64,000 nucleotides of DNA from Chloroflexota bacterium (GTDB lineage Bacteria > Chloroflexota > Anaerolineae > Anaerolineales > Villigracilaceae), in the NCBI GenBank assembly GCA_016223135.1, contig JACRPQ010000013.1, forward strand, positions 1 to 64,000, given 5' to 3'. A model generated the notes under the pieces. The model made no database searches, was not told where the DNA came from, and saw only the letters and a list, made by a program, of their open reading frames with translations. Numbering within the stretch: the stretch's first letter is position 1; the number at the start of each line of letters is the position of its first letter. Below are positions 7,891 to 15,352 of the stretch, piece after piece. A program made the translations under genes and the position numbers.

Positions 7891-8484
7891 TTACTTGTAA
7901 AGATCACTCATTTCTTCAACACAAGATATTTTTGAAGGGTCAAGGTTGTTCGCCGTAATACCTAGGTTTGGCAAAATATAAACGAGATTAAAATCATAAG
8001 CACCAGACTGGGCACAATTTAGGCTTGGAATTGTCTCTGGAAAAACCTTATGCTTTTCCATAAAAGCCATTAAACCTGAATTCGTACTGCACGAAACAGA
8101 AACAGTGCCTTGCGGGGAAAGTGTCAGACCTTCAAACAATATATAATCACCTGAAACTCGCTTTGGAATGTTGTCGAAAGGAACGCCTAAACTGCAATCA
8201 CGAAAGGAAAACTCTGAATTTGAATAAACAGAAATTACAACATTTTCTGCCGCCGTCCTGCCATTGTTTCTGATTAACCAAGAGTAAATAGCAAAGTCAA
8301 GTTCTAGATTTGGAGTAACTTTTCTATGTATGACAATTCGAGGAGCAAGTTCGTCGTACTCTAATTTTGCTATTCTTTCACTTTGGCGAACATTCCAGAT
8401 GGTTAATCCAATCGTCAGCATGAAATTAGCAAGCAACGTAATGATTTGGATTTTGTCGCCTAGTGTTGTTTTTGTATTCTTCAT
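7891..8484 (-). CDS. Single-pass membrane protein, cassette gene
   Basis: This is a 197-residue protein starting at the ATG at 8484 (MKNTKTTLGD); the longer open frame upstream reads into the spacer. One membrane segment spans about residues 13-33, followed by NVRQSERIAKLEYDELAP and a beta-rich C-terminal domain of about 150 residues with Cys at several positions (RDCSLG, SCSTN, LNCAQSG). A single-pass anchor followed by an immunoglobulin-like domain is plausible, but no family is recognised. It is the first cassette of the array as read on the minus strand, and its start is 22 bp from the ACCCAAC core at 8507. Confidence 0.65.
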   Translation of the reverse strand: MKNTKTTLGDKIQIITLLANFMLTIGLTIWNVRQSERIAKLEYDELAPRIVIHRKVTPNLELDFAIYSWLIRNNGRTAAENVVISVYSNSEFSFRDCSLGVPFDNIPKRVSGDYILFEGLTLSPQGTVSVSCSTNSGLMAFMEKHKVFPETIPSLNCAQSGAYDFNLVYILPNLGITANNLDPSKISCVEEMSDLYK

Positions 8485-8506
8485 CACTTTGTTTCCAATC
8501 ACAGCC

Positions 8507-8636
8507 ACCCAACGAGACTGTCGAAAAAGTCCTTTTTTCAAAACCGCGCTGCCGGGCGGAGCGGCGCTCCCGCTATGCCGCGATTATACCCCTGCCATTT
8601 TCCTCTTTGGGAGGGCTAATTCAATCTCCCGCAGCA
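8507..8636 (-). repeat. Array-end spacer copy, truncated
   Basis: ACCCAAC at 8507-8513 opens the last spacer. It matches the long class through the GTCGAAAAAGTCC end and the inverted repeat that contains the transposase stop codon, then stops near 8636, where the upstream region of the enolase gene begins. This marks the right border of the array. No integrase gene or attI-like site follows. Confidence 0.65.
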
Positions 8637-8695
8637 GTAGCACGTCTGCCGGGCAGGCTATGGTACACTTTTCACACCTTTGCTTGGAGACGCCC

Positions 8696-9811
8696 ATGAA
8701 AATTGACTCCATCACCTTACATCATCTGTCCATGCCGCTGGTTGCGCCGTTTGAAACCTCCTTTGGGCGTGAGACCCAGCGCGAATGCGTTCTCATCACC
8801 CTCCGCGCCGAGGGTTTGACCGGTTACGGCGAATGCGTCGCCACACGCGAGCCGGGCTACAACTACGAAACCACCGGCACCGCCTGGCATATCCTCAAAG
8901 ACTTCATCGCGCCGCTCATTCTTGATCAAGACCTGACCGACGCGCACGATTTCCAGCGCCGCGTGGAGCGCATTCGCGGGCATCACCTTGCCAAGGCAGG
9001 CGTGGAAATGGCGCTTTGGGATTTGCTCGGCAAGCGCGAGGGCAAATCACTCAAGCAGCTATTCGGCGGCGTGCGCGAGAGAGTCGAAGTGGGAGTCTCG
9101 ATTGGGATTCAGGAATCCGCCTCGGCGTTGGTGCGAACCGTGGAGTCCTATCTCGAAAAAGGCTACCGCCGCGTCAAAATCAAAATCAAGCCGGGGCGCG
9201 AAGTGGAGGAGACCACCGCTGTCCGCCGGGCATTTCCCGACCTGCGCCTGCAAGTGGACGCAAACTCGGCATACACGCTGGAGACCGCTTCCGCCCTCGA
9301 CCCGCTCGACGAACTCAGCTTATTGTTAATCGAACAGCCGCTCTTTGAGGACGACATTTGGGACCACCGCAAACTTCAGGCGCGCTTCAAAACCGCCATC
9401 TGCCTCGATGAAAGCATCCTCACGCCGCGTCATGCCCGCTACGCCCTCGAAATGGAAGCCTGCCGCAACATCAACATCAAACCGGCGCGCGTGGGCGGCT
9501 TGAGTCAAGCAATCATGATTCATGATTACTGTTACGAGCGCGGTGTGCCGGTCTGGTGCGGCGGGATGCTCGAAACGGGTGTCGGGCGCGCCTCCAATTT
9601 GGCAATTGCCTCTCTGCCGGGCTACGTCCTGCCCGGCGACATCTCCGCCTCCGACCGCTACTACCACCGCGACATCACCAATGAGCGCTTCCTCTTGAAC
9701 GACGACAGCACCATCACCGTCCCCGATAAACCCGGCCTGGGCGTGACGATGGATGAAGATGCGCTCAAACAATTCACACTTGCTCAACTGACGCTCAAGA
9801 CAAGAGAATAG
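8696..9811 (+). CDS. menC: o-Succinylbenzoate synthase / N-acylamino acid racemase-like enolase
   Basis: This 371-residue protein is an enolase-superfamily member of the muconate-lactonising / OSBS-NAAAR group. Metal-dependent proton abstraction uses Lys161/Lys163 (KIKIKPG), Asp188 (VDAN), Glu213 (IEQP), Asp238 (LDES) and Lys262 (NIKPARVGG), all present. The N-terminal capping domain is intact. OSBS makes o-succinylbenzoate in menaquinone synthesis; the same fold also gives amino-acid racemases, and no other men gene is nearby, so the substrate is not settled. The ATG at 8696 is chosen over a much longer upstream frame because that extension reads through the array spacer. Confidence 0.8.
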   Translation: MKIDSITLHHLSMPLVAPFETSFGRETQRECVLITLRAEGLTGYGECVATREPGYNYETTGTAWHILKDFIAPLILDQDLTDAHDFQRRVERIRGHHLAKAGVEMALWDLLGKREGKSLKQLFGGVRERVEVGVSIGIQESASALVRTVESYLEKGYRRVKIKIKPGREVEETTAVRRAFPDLRLQVDANSAYTLETASALDPLDELSLLLIEQPLFEDDIWDHRKLQARFKTAICLDESILTPRHARYALEMEACRNINIKPARVGGLSQAIMIHDYCYERGVPVWCGGMLETGVGRASNLAIASLPGYVLPGDISASDRYYHRDITNERFLLNDDSTITVPDKPGLGVTMDEDALKQFTLAQLTLKTRE

Positions 9812-9999
9812 AACTTGCCGCTATGCTCGGACATACGCTCACCTTAGCTTCCTTGTCCCTCCCGCCTCAAACCGGGACCTCAAGCCTGCTCCTGACCCCA
9901 ACGCCTGCGCCATGTCCCATGCCTTCTTTAGTGTGACCCCCAGAACGGTTTCATACATCCCTTTCCTCTGTGTTGTTCGATGAATCAAAAGGAGACTCC

Positions 10000-10635
10000 A
10001 TGACCATCTACGACATTTCCCTGACCATCACCCCCGATCTGCCCACCTGGCCCGGCGACCCGCGCATCGAACTCGAACAAATCGCCTCCATGGACAAAGG
10101 GGCGCAAGCCAACGTAACGCGCCTCAGCGCCGCCGTACACATCGGCACTCACGTGGATGCGCCGCATCACTTCCTCAACGATGGGCGCACGGTTGAGTCG
10201 CTTCCGCTTGAGGTGTTGACCGGTCCCTGTTATGTACTGCAATTGCCCGATGGCGTGGACGCCATCACCGCCGAAGTGCTGGAACGCTCCGAAATCACCG
10301 CTACCATGAAGCGCATCCTGTTTGGGACGAGCAATTCCCATCTCTGGGCGAGGGGCGTAAAGGAATTCCAAACCGATTTCGTTGCCATCACGGAGGATGG
10401 GGCGCAGTGGCTGGTGGATCACGGCGTGCAGCTGGTGGGCGTGGATTACCTCTCGGTTGCGCCGTATGGCGACCCGCAGCCCACGCACAAGATTTTACTT
10501 GGCGCCGGCGTGGTCATTGTGGAAGGCTTGAACCTCTCGAACGTGATGCGCGGCTTCTACAACCTGTATTGCCTGCCGCTCAAAATCGCCGGCTCCGACG
10601 GCTCCCCGGCGCGGGCAATCCTGATTCAGCCATGA
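10000..10635 (+). CDS. Cyclase-family metal hydrolase (KynB-like)
   Basis: This 211-residue protein belongs to the cyclase / arylformamidase family. The zinc-binding HxGTHxDxPxHF motif is at residues 47-58 (H47, H51, D53, H57), preceded by the typical LPTWPGDP start. Members hydrolyse N-formylkynurenine, cyclic amides or related compounds; the true substrate is unknown. The ATG at 10000 follows AAAAGGAGAC. No kynurenine-pathway gene lies beside it, so a specific KynB call is not made. Confidence 0.8.
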   Translation: MTIYDISLTITPDLPTWPGDPRIELEQIASMDKGAQANVTRLSAAVHIGTHVDAPHHFLNDGRTVESLPLEVLTGPCYVLQLPDGVDAITAEVLERSEITATMKRILFGTSNSHLWARGVKEFQTDFVAITEDGAQWLVDHGVQLVGVDYLSVAPYGDPQPTHKILLGAGVVIVEGLNLSNVMRGFYNLYCLPLKIAGSDGSPARAILIQP

Positions 10636-10703
10636 GATTAAAACGGTCGTTACGCCAAAGGCAAGGGTAAGATTATTCAAATTCAAATGAAAGCGGAGGA
10701 AAC

Positions 10704-11417
10704 ATGGACAAAGAACAAAAATACTTTGGCATGACCCGTCTGCAAATTGGCATTCTCGCCGGGCTGGCAGGGGTGCTCATCCTGATTGTTTGTGCGGGTG
10801 CATTTCTTATCTTTCGGAATTTTGCGCCCTCCGCCTCTGCACCGCAGGCGACTTCCACGCCTTTGCCGACTGTGACCTCAGTGGTGGCAACTCCGCCGAC
10901 GATGACTCCCACCCTTGCGCCGACGGCGATTCCCTACGAACAACTCATCCCGGCCGGCTGGAAACAATTCAAGACCTCGCTGGTTGAAATCTGGCTGCCC
11001 TCGAATTTCAAACTGGGCGACAAGAAAGCCCTCAATCAGACGGCGCAGCTTGCTTTCAACGAACTCTTCATCACGGAAGTCCCTAGCAAAACCTCCACCT
11101 ACAACATGCTGGTCAGCGTTTCCTACGACCTGCTGACCGGCGGTTCGCTGGACGAGTTCCTGCAAAATAAGATTTCGCAACTTCCCCCCGATATCCGCGT
11201 CACCGACCGCCGCACGGTATATGTCAACACCGTTGAAGCCCGGCGGGTGATGGTCGAATTGCGCGCCAGCAACATTGACATCAACGACATGGTCTATGTG
11301 TTCCTGGACGGCAACACGGTCTGGTATGTGGAGTATGTGGCGCAGATTGGCGAGTTCTTCGAAAATCTCCCCATCTTCGAGCAAAGCATCCAGACGTTTC
11401 GGACGGTGAAGTATTAA
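10704..11417 (+). CDS. Membrane-anchored protein with Thr/Pro linker
   Basis: This is a 237-residue protein with a short cytosolic start, one membrane segment (about residues 15-36), a Thr/Pro/Ala-rich linker (about 40-75) and an extracellular domain of about 150 residues (YEQLIPAGWKQFKTSLVEIW, YNMLVSVSYDLLTGGSLDEF). The outer domain looks alpha/beta and resembles uncharacterised proteins common in Anaerolineae. A GCGGAGGAAAC ribosome-binding site supports the ATG. No function can be assigned. Confidence 0.75.
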   Translation: MDKEQKYFGMTRLQIGILAGLAGVLILIVCAGAFLIFRNFAPSASAPQATSTPLPTVTSVVATPPTMTPTLAPTAIPYEQLIPAGWKQFKTSLVEIWLPSNFKLGDKKALNQTAQLAFNELFITEVPSKTSTYNMLVSVSYDLLTGGSLDEFLQNKISQLPPDIRVTDRRTVYVNTVEARRVMVELRASNIDINDMVYVFLDGNTVWYVEYVAQIGEFFENLPIFEQSIQTFRTVKY

Positions 11418-11435
11418 CCGAATTTGATGCGCCTC

Positions 11436-11936
11436 TCAATCGAAATAGAGATTCAAATCCGAGCAGTCGAAGCGGTTGCCGCAGTTGGGGCAGATGACCT
11501 TGCAGTTCTTTTCGTACATCTCGCTGCCGCAGCGATCGCAAGTATAAATTTGCTTTTTTTCCCACTTTACAGGTTTTAGCAGGGCAGGATCAAATTCCCC
11601 GATTCGTTCGGGACCGAGGCGTTGAATCGCCTCCATGACCTTTTCCACGTCCCTGCGCAGCCCCTCCACATCCACTCCCTTGCAGATGGCGGGCAAGCCG
11701 TCCAGCCATTTTCGGCTCCGTTCATAGACCTTGACCGCGCCGTTATAATTTCCGCGCCTGATGTGCAAATATGTGACGGCAACCTGCAAAATGCCTCGAT
11801 AGAGGTTCTTCGCTTCGCCTTCCTCCGCGTTCCAGGCATGTTCGAGCGCCTCGTGCGCATCGAAGTATTCCCCCGCGTTGAAGTGACGCAGTCCCTCGCG
11901 GGCTTGTGGATGCAATGTGCCGGTACAGCCGCTCAT
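11436..11936 (-). CDS. DUF309 protein with C-terminal zinc ribbon
   Basis: This is a 166-residue protein. Residues 7-95 match DUF309, an all-helical family with the signature FNAGEYFDAHEALEHAW and a second motif YRGILQVAVTYLHIRRGN. The C-terminal 40 residues add a zinc ribbon, CDRCGSEMY...CPNCGNRFDCSD. The ribbon hints at nucleic-acid or protein binding, but DUF309 function is unknown. It faces and nearly meets the gene ending at 11417. Confidence 0.8.
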   Translation of the reverse strand: MSGCTGTLHPQAREGLRHFNAGEYFDAHEALEHAWNAEEGEAKNLYRGILQVAVTYLHIRRGNYNGAVKVYERSRKWLDGLPAICKGVDVEGLRRDVEKVMEAIQRLGPERIGEFDPALLKPVKWEKKQIYTCDRCGSEMYEKNCKVICPNCGNRFDCSDLNLYFD

Positions 11937-11982
11937 GAGAGAAGTATATCATTGGGGCACAGCAGGTAAAAACAGGAGTTGT

Positions 11983-12474
11983 ATGACACGCGTTGCAATG
12001 GTTTTGAGCATCCTTGCAGGCATCGGTTCTCTCGCCTATGGTTATTGGCAGGAGGGATATTCCCGCCCCGCCTTGTGGATTGCCTTGCTGGGAATTGCCT
12101 GGCTGCTGGCAGAATGGAGGCGGCTATACTGGTTTGCGTCGGCTGCCTTGCTAATGATGGTCTTCTCAGCCGCGTTTGGCGTCTGGCGGGAGTTTCCGCT
12201 GGTTTGGATGTTTCTGGGCGCGCTGGGCGGTTTGCTGGGCTGGGACCTCTCGGATTTTGCGCGCTGTCTCCGCTACGCCGCGCCGACGGAGGATGTCGCA
12301 GAAATGGAGCGCAGACATTTAGCCCGCGCAGGAATGGTCGCTTTGCTTGGCGCAGGGCTTGCCTATTGGAGCACGGTTCTCCAGGTCAGGCGGCTGGCGT
12401 TCGAGGTGGCAGTAGGTTTGAGTCTGCTCACGGCGTTCGGGCTGGTGCGGCTGATGATGAGGCTGAGAAAATAG
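11983..12474 (+). CDS. Small integral membrane protein
   Basis: This 163-residue protein has about five hydrophobic helices (residues 5-20, 31-46, 52-70, 73-93, 118-155) with a charged loop containing AAPTEDVAEMERRHLARAG. No family is recognised. The ATG at 11983 follows ACAGGAG; the open frame upstream overlaps the divergent DUF309 gene and is unlikely to be used. Confidence 0.65.
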   Translation: MTRVAMVLSILAGIGSLAYGYWQEGYSRPALWIALLGIAWLLAEWRRLYWFASAALLMMVFSAAFGVWREFPLVWMFLGALGGLLGWDLSDFARCLRYAAPTEDVAEMERRHLARAGMVALLGAGLAYWSTVLQVRRLAFEVAVGLSLLTAFGLVRLMMRLRK

Positions 12475-12579
12475 GAAGGCTCGTGAAAATCGCGCCGCGA
12501 ATTGGTCATGCCATGCAAGTAAGGTATAATTGCTTCGCTTCATTCGCTGAAACGAGAAAATCCACATCAAGGCTTTGGA

Positions 12580-14142
12580 ATGACAGGCGAGACGATCCTT
12601 TCACCCGACTATTGGAAAAATTTGCAAATCACTTCGCAGGATGTTGAGTTCCTGCACAATTATCTTTTTGAAACCGAAACACCCCTGACCACGCGCGAGC
12701 TGGTGACTGTCCTCATTCATGAGCGTAACCGTGTGGAACGGTTGGCGTTGCAGCAGCGCAGGCAGGCGGGCGGCAAGGTCTATTTTCCCAAAGAAAGTTT
12801 TCAGGCTGGCGATGGAGTGGTCTTTCCCTTCCTGAATTGGAAGCACGGAAAAGTCGTCAATGTTCGCCCGGGCAATAACCCTGAGTTGGGCGAATTCGAT
12901 GTGCTGACCGTGGAAATGGAAGACGGCGCTGAACGCCTCTTTGCGGGACGGCTGGCGGTTCACGCCCTGAACGACAAGCCGGTCCCCGAAGAAGAGGGCG
13001 AATTCGACCCCGATGCCATTTTGCGCTCTTATGGCGCACTGCTGGAGAAAAAACTCGAAGCGGCGTTGAAAGAAAACGAGGAAATCGTAAGGATTGCAGG
13101 GCGCTGGTTCCCGCGCGCCTTGCTGGTGGATGTCAATGTGGGGCATCTCAATCTGGCGGAAGCCGTGCTGGATATGGCTGGCGGTGAGCCGCTGCCGACC
13201 TTGGCATTGTTGAAAGATGTATCTTTGCCCGAAGGCGTCAATCCCAAACTGGCGGAATTTTCGCTCAACCTCGCCTTGCAGGAAGATGGACGGTTCGACG
13301 AAGTGGGACCGGCGGGTGAGGTGTTATGGTGTCTCTACCGCCTCGAACCTCAGGAAGTGCGTGAAGTGCCTTTGCATTTACGCTATTCGCCCATCGAATA
13401 TGACCGCTCCGTCCTTAGCGATGAAATGATTGCGCTGGAAAAGCAGTTGGACGACGAATTGAGCGATGTGGAAACGGATGAAGATGTCGAACGGCGGGAA
13501 GTCACCATTGCCCTGATTTATCCGCACCTGCGGGCAGGTACGTTGCCGCTTTCGAAACGGGTACGCTCGCTCTTTCCCACCGCCTACGAATCGCCGCGCG
13601 TCCGCTTTACGCTGGTGGATGGTAAGACCGGTCAAAAGATGCCCGGCTGGGTGGTTCGCGAGCACAAGTACGTTTATGGTCTGCAAGCCTGGTACAAGGC
13701 GCATGGTCTGATGCCCGGCAGTCTGGTCAACATCCGCAAGGGCGAAAAGCCGGGCGAAGTCGTTATCGAGGCGAAGACCCATCGCTCCACCAAAGATTGG
13801 CTGCGGACGGTCATTGTCGGCGCGGATGGAGGCGTGGTCTTTGCCATGCTTAAGCAGCCCATCTCCGCCGAGTTCAACGACCGCATGGCGTATGCCATTC
13901 CCTCCTTCGAAGCCGTGGATCAATTATGGAAGCAGGAAGCGCGGCGTCCCTTCGAGCAACTGGTCATGAACCTGGCGCGGGAAATTTCCAAACTCACCCC
14001 GCAAGGACACGTCCATGCACAGGAATTGTATGCAGCAGTCAACATTGTGCGGCGGGTGCCGCCCGCTCCGTTGTTTGCTTTGCTGGCATCCCGCCCCGAA
14101 ATTGCCCACGTTGGCGATCTGCATTTCCGCATTATCGAGTAG
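12580..14142 (+). CDS. Conserved hypothetical protein, 520 aa
   Basis: This is a large soluble protein with no signal peptide. The N-terminal 60 residues look like a helical, winged-helix-type segment (LHNYLFETETPLTTRELVTV), followed by a small beta domain (FPFLNWKHGKVVNVRPGNNP, residues about 85-125), a charged central region, and a C-terminal part with YKAHGLMPGSLVNIRKGEKP and a final helix-turn-helix-like stretch (KLTPQGHVHAQELYAAVNIV). It is followed after 12 bp by a 144-residue gene that shares the same winged-helix idea, so the two probably form one operon and perhaps one complex. I do not recognise the family. Confidence 0.75.
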   Translation: MTGETILSPDYWKNLQITSQDVEFLHNYLFETETPLTTRELVTVLIHERNRVERLALQQRRQAGGKVYFPKESFQAGDGVVFPFLNWKHGKVVNVRPGNNPELGEFDVLTVEMEDGAERLFAGRLAVHALNDKPVPEEEGEFDPDAILRSYGALLEKKLEAALKENEEIVRIAGRWFPRALLVDVNVGHLNLAEAVLDMAGGEPLPTLALLKDVSLPEGVNPKLAEFSLNLALQEDGRFDEVGPAGEVLWCLYRLEPQEVREVPLHLRYSPIEYDRSVLSDEMIALEKQLDDELSDVETDEDVERREVTIALIYPHLRAGTLPLSKRVRSLFPTAYESPRVRFTLVDGKTGQKMPGWVVREHKYVYGLQAWYKAHGLMPGSLVNIRKGEKPGEVVIEAKTHRSTKDWLRTVIVGADGGVVFAMLKQPISAEFNDRMAYAIPSFEAVDQLWKQEARRPFEQLVMNLAREISKLTPQGHVHAQELYAAVNIVRRVPPAPLFALLASRPEIAHVGDLHFRIIE

Positions 14143-14154
14143 GAGAACGCAAAC

Positions 14155-14589
14155 ATGCCCGAAGGCAAACGCACCAGCCTGGTAAAACCCACTTCCAAAA
14201 CGCCCTTCCACATTGACTTCGACTGGTGGCAGAAGAACGAACGCGATTGGCATGTGTATCTGCGTTCCCTTCTTTGTGCGGAACACCAGCAGGTCTTCGC
14301 CAGCATGGAAGAAGGACAAACCATTGACTGGGTGGATCCGCTTACGGCGGAAGTCAAACCGGTGGACGGCGTGCAGAATACCCTCATGACCCACTGCGCC
14401 AAACAACCCGATTTTCTGACCGAGCAAACCGCCCTGGTCGAAGCAGTCTTTCGCCTTTTCTTGACCAACGGCAATCTTCCCATGTCTTCCGAAGAACTGG
14501 GAGCCCGCCTCAACCGCCCCGCTATGACAATTCTGCGAACGCTCACGGCTGGTCGCGTCTATAAAGGCATTCGTCCAGTAGGCGGGTGA
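14155..14589 (+). CDS. Hypothetical partner of the 520-aa protein
   Basis: This 144-residue basic protein starts with a GGAGAACGC ribosome-binding site inside the 12-bp gap after the preceding gene. Its C-terminal half (ALVEAVFRLFLTNGNLPMSS, LGARLNRPAMTILRTLTAGR) reads as a winged-helix module with a recognition helix, and the middle is rich in Trp/Glu. Close linkage with the preceding gene suggests a two-subunit system, possibly DNA-binding. No family name can be given. Confidence 0.7.
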   Translation: MPEGKRTSLVKPTSKTPFHIDFDWWQKNERDWHVYLRSLLCAEHQQVFASMEEGQTIDWVDPLTAEVKPVDGVQNTLMTHCAKQPDFLTEQTALVEAVFRLFLTNGNLPMSSEELGARLNRPAMTILRTLTAGRVYKGIRPVGG

Positions 14590-14705
14590 GCCGCGAGCTG
14601 ACGGGCGCATTTGCCTGCTGTGCAGAGACGTACTACAATAATAGAGCTTACGCCTAACTGACGTTAGAAAACGCCCACTACACAAGGTTTTGCGTAGGCT
14701 CTAAA

Positions 14706-14816
14706 TAACTCACCTTATGCAGTTTCTTCGTAGCGCGACACATCGTCCCCGAAAGGGGTTCATGTCGCCTGAAAACGCGAGATAAATCTTGCGCTACCGC
14801 GTAGGGTGAGTAAATA
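14706..14816. repeat. Inverted-repeat element before tRNA-Arg
   Basis: Nested complementary segments (ACTCACC ... GGGTGAGT at the outside, TAGCGCGACA ... and GCGCTA further in) surround a tight hairpin with GTCCCCGAAAGGGG at its tip. The unit resembles a small non-coding palindromic repeat and ends 14 bp before the tRNA gene. Confidence 0.5.
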
Positions 14817-14829
14817 AAATAAAAAAACT

Positions 14830-14902
14830 GCCCTCGTAGCTCAATGGACAGAGCGCCAGCCTTCTAAGCTGTTGGTTGTGGGTTCGAATCCCGCCGAGGG
14901 CG
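14830..14902 (+). tRNA. tRNA-Arg (anticodon TCT)
   Basis: This is a cloverleaf of 73 nt: acceptor GCCCTCG pairs with CGAGGGC, the D arm contains GCTCAATGGACAGAGC, the anticodon loop is CTTCTAA (anticodon TCT, reads AGA/AGG), and the T arm has GGTTCGAATCC. The 3' CCA is not encoded in full. The first base pair of the anticodon stem looks mismatched (C-T). Confidence 0.93.
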
Positions 14903-14971
14903 CCTGGCGAATTAACGTTTGACTTTACTGCAGGTGACCCACGTTTTTTTCTGGCAGGAAGGTAGTTGAAT

Positions 14972-15349
14972 ATGCCCACGATTGTTCGTAAAACACATCC
15001 CGTGATTATTGAGACCCGCCGCGAAATTCTGAGCGCTGTTACGTGGCGGGTTCGACCCAACGCCTGGCATCCGCCCACTGACGTATATGAGACGGAGGAT
15101 AATTTTGTCGTCAAAATGGAAATTGCCGGCATGCGCGATGAAGATCTCGAAGTGGCGGTGCAGGGCAATTTCCTGATGGTCAGCGGTTCCCGTTCCGACT
15201 CAATGGAGCGGAAAGCCTATTATCAAATGGAAATTCCCTTTGGCAGATTTTCAGTGAGCATCGAACTGCCTGTCCGAGTTGACATCGAGAACGCCAGCGC
15301 CCAATACAAGGATGGTTTTCTGACCATTCAATTCCCCAAGGAAAAATAA
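14972..15349 (+). CDS. Hsp20/alpha-crystallin small heat-shock protein
   Basis: This is a 125-residue small heat-shock protein. It has an alpha-crystallin domain (about residues 33-120) with PPTDVYETEDNFVVKMEIAG at its start and the closing AQYKDGFLTIQFPKEK strand, and very short termini. Such proteins hold unfolding proteins as oligomers without ATP. It sits 3 bp upstream of lon, so holdase and protease are likely co-transcribed under stress. The ATG at 14972 follows AGGAAGG; the usual C-terminal I-x-I tail is missing. Confidence 0.9.
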   Translation: MPTIVRKTHPVIIETRREILSAVTWRVRPNAWHPPTDVYETEDNFVVKMEIAGMRDEDLEVAVQGNFLMVSGSRSDSMERKAYYQMEIPFGRFSVSIELPVRVDIENASAQYKDGFLTIQFPKEK

Positions 15350-15352
15350 CCG

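Noticed and set aside
136-8636. Spacer repeats as a CRISPR array
   Set aside because: The repeats are 100-420 bp, the intervals are whole genes of different length, and no cas gene is present.
14646-14672. GCCTAACTGACGTTAGA as another array core site
   Set aside because: It is a short palindrome with only four bases between the halves and no spacer or cassette around it; it lies in backbone sequence.
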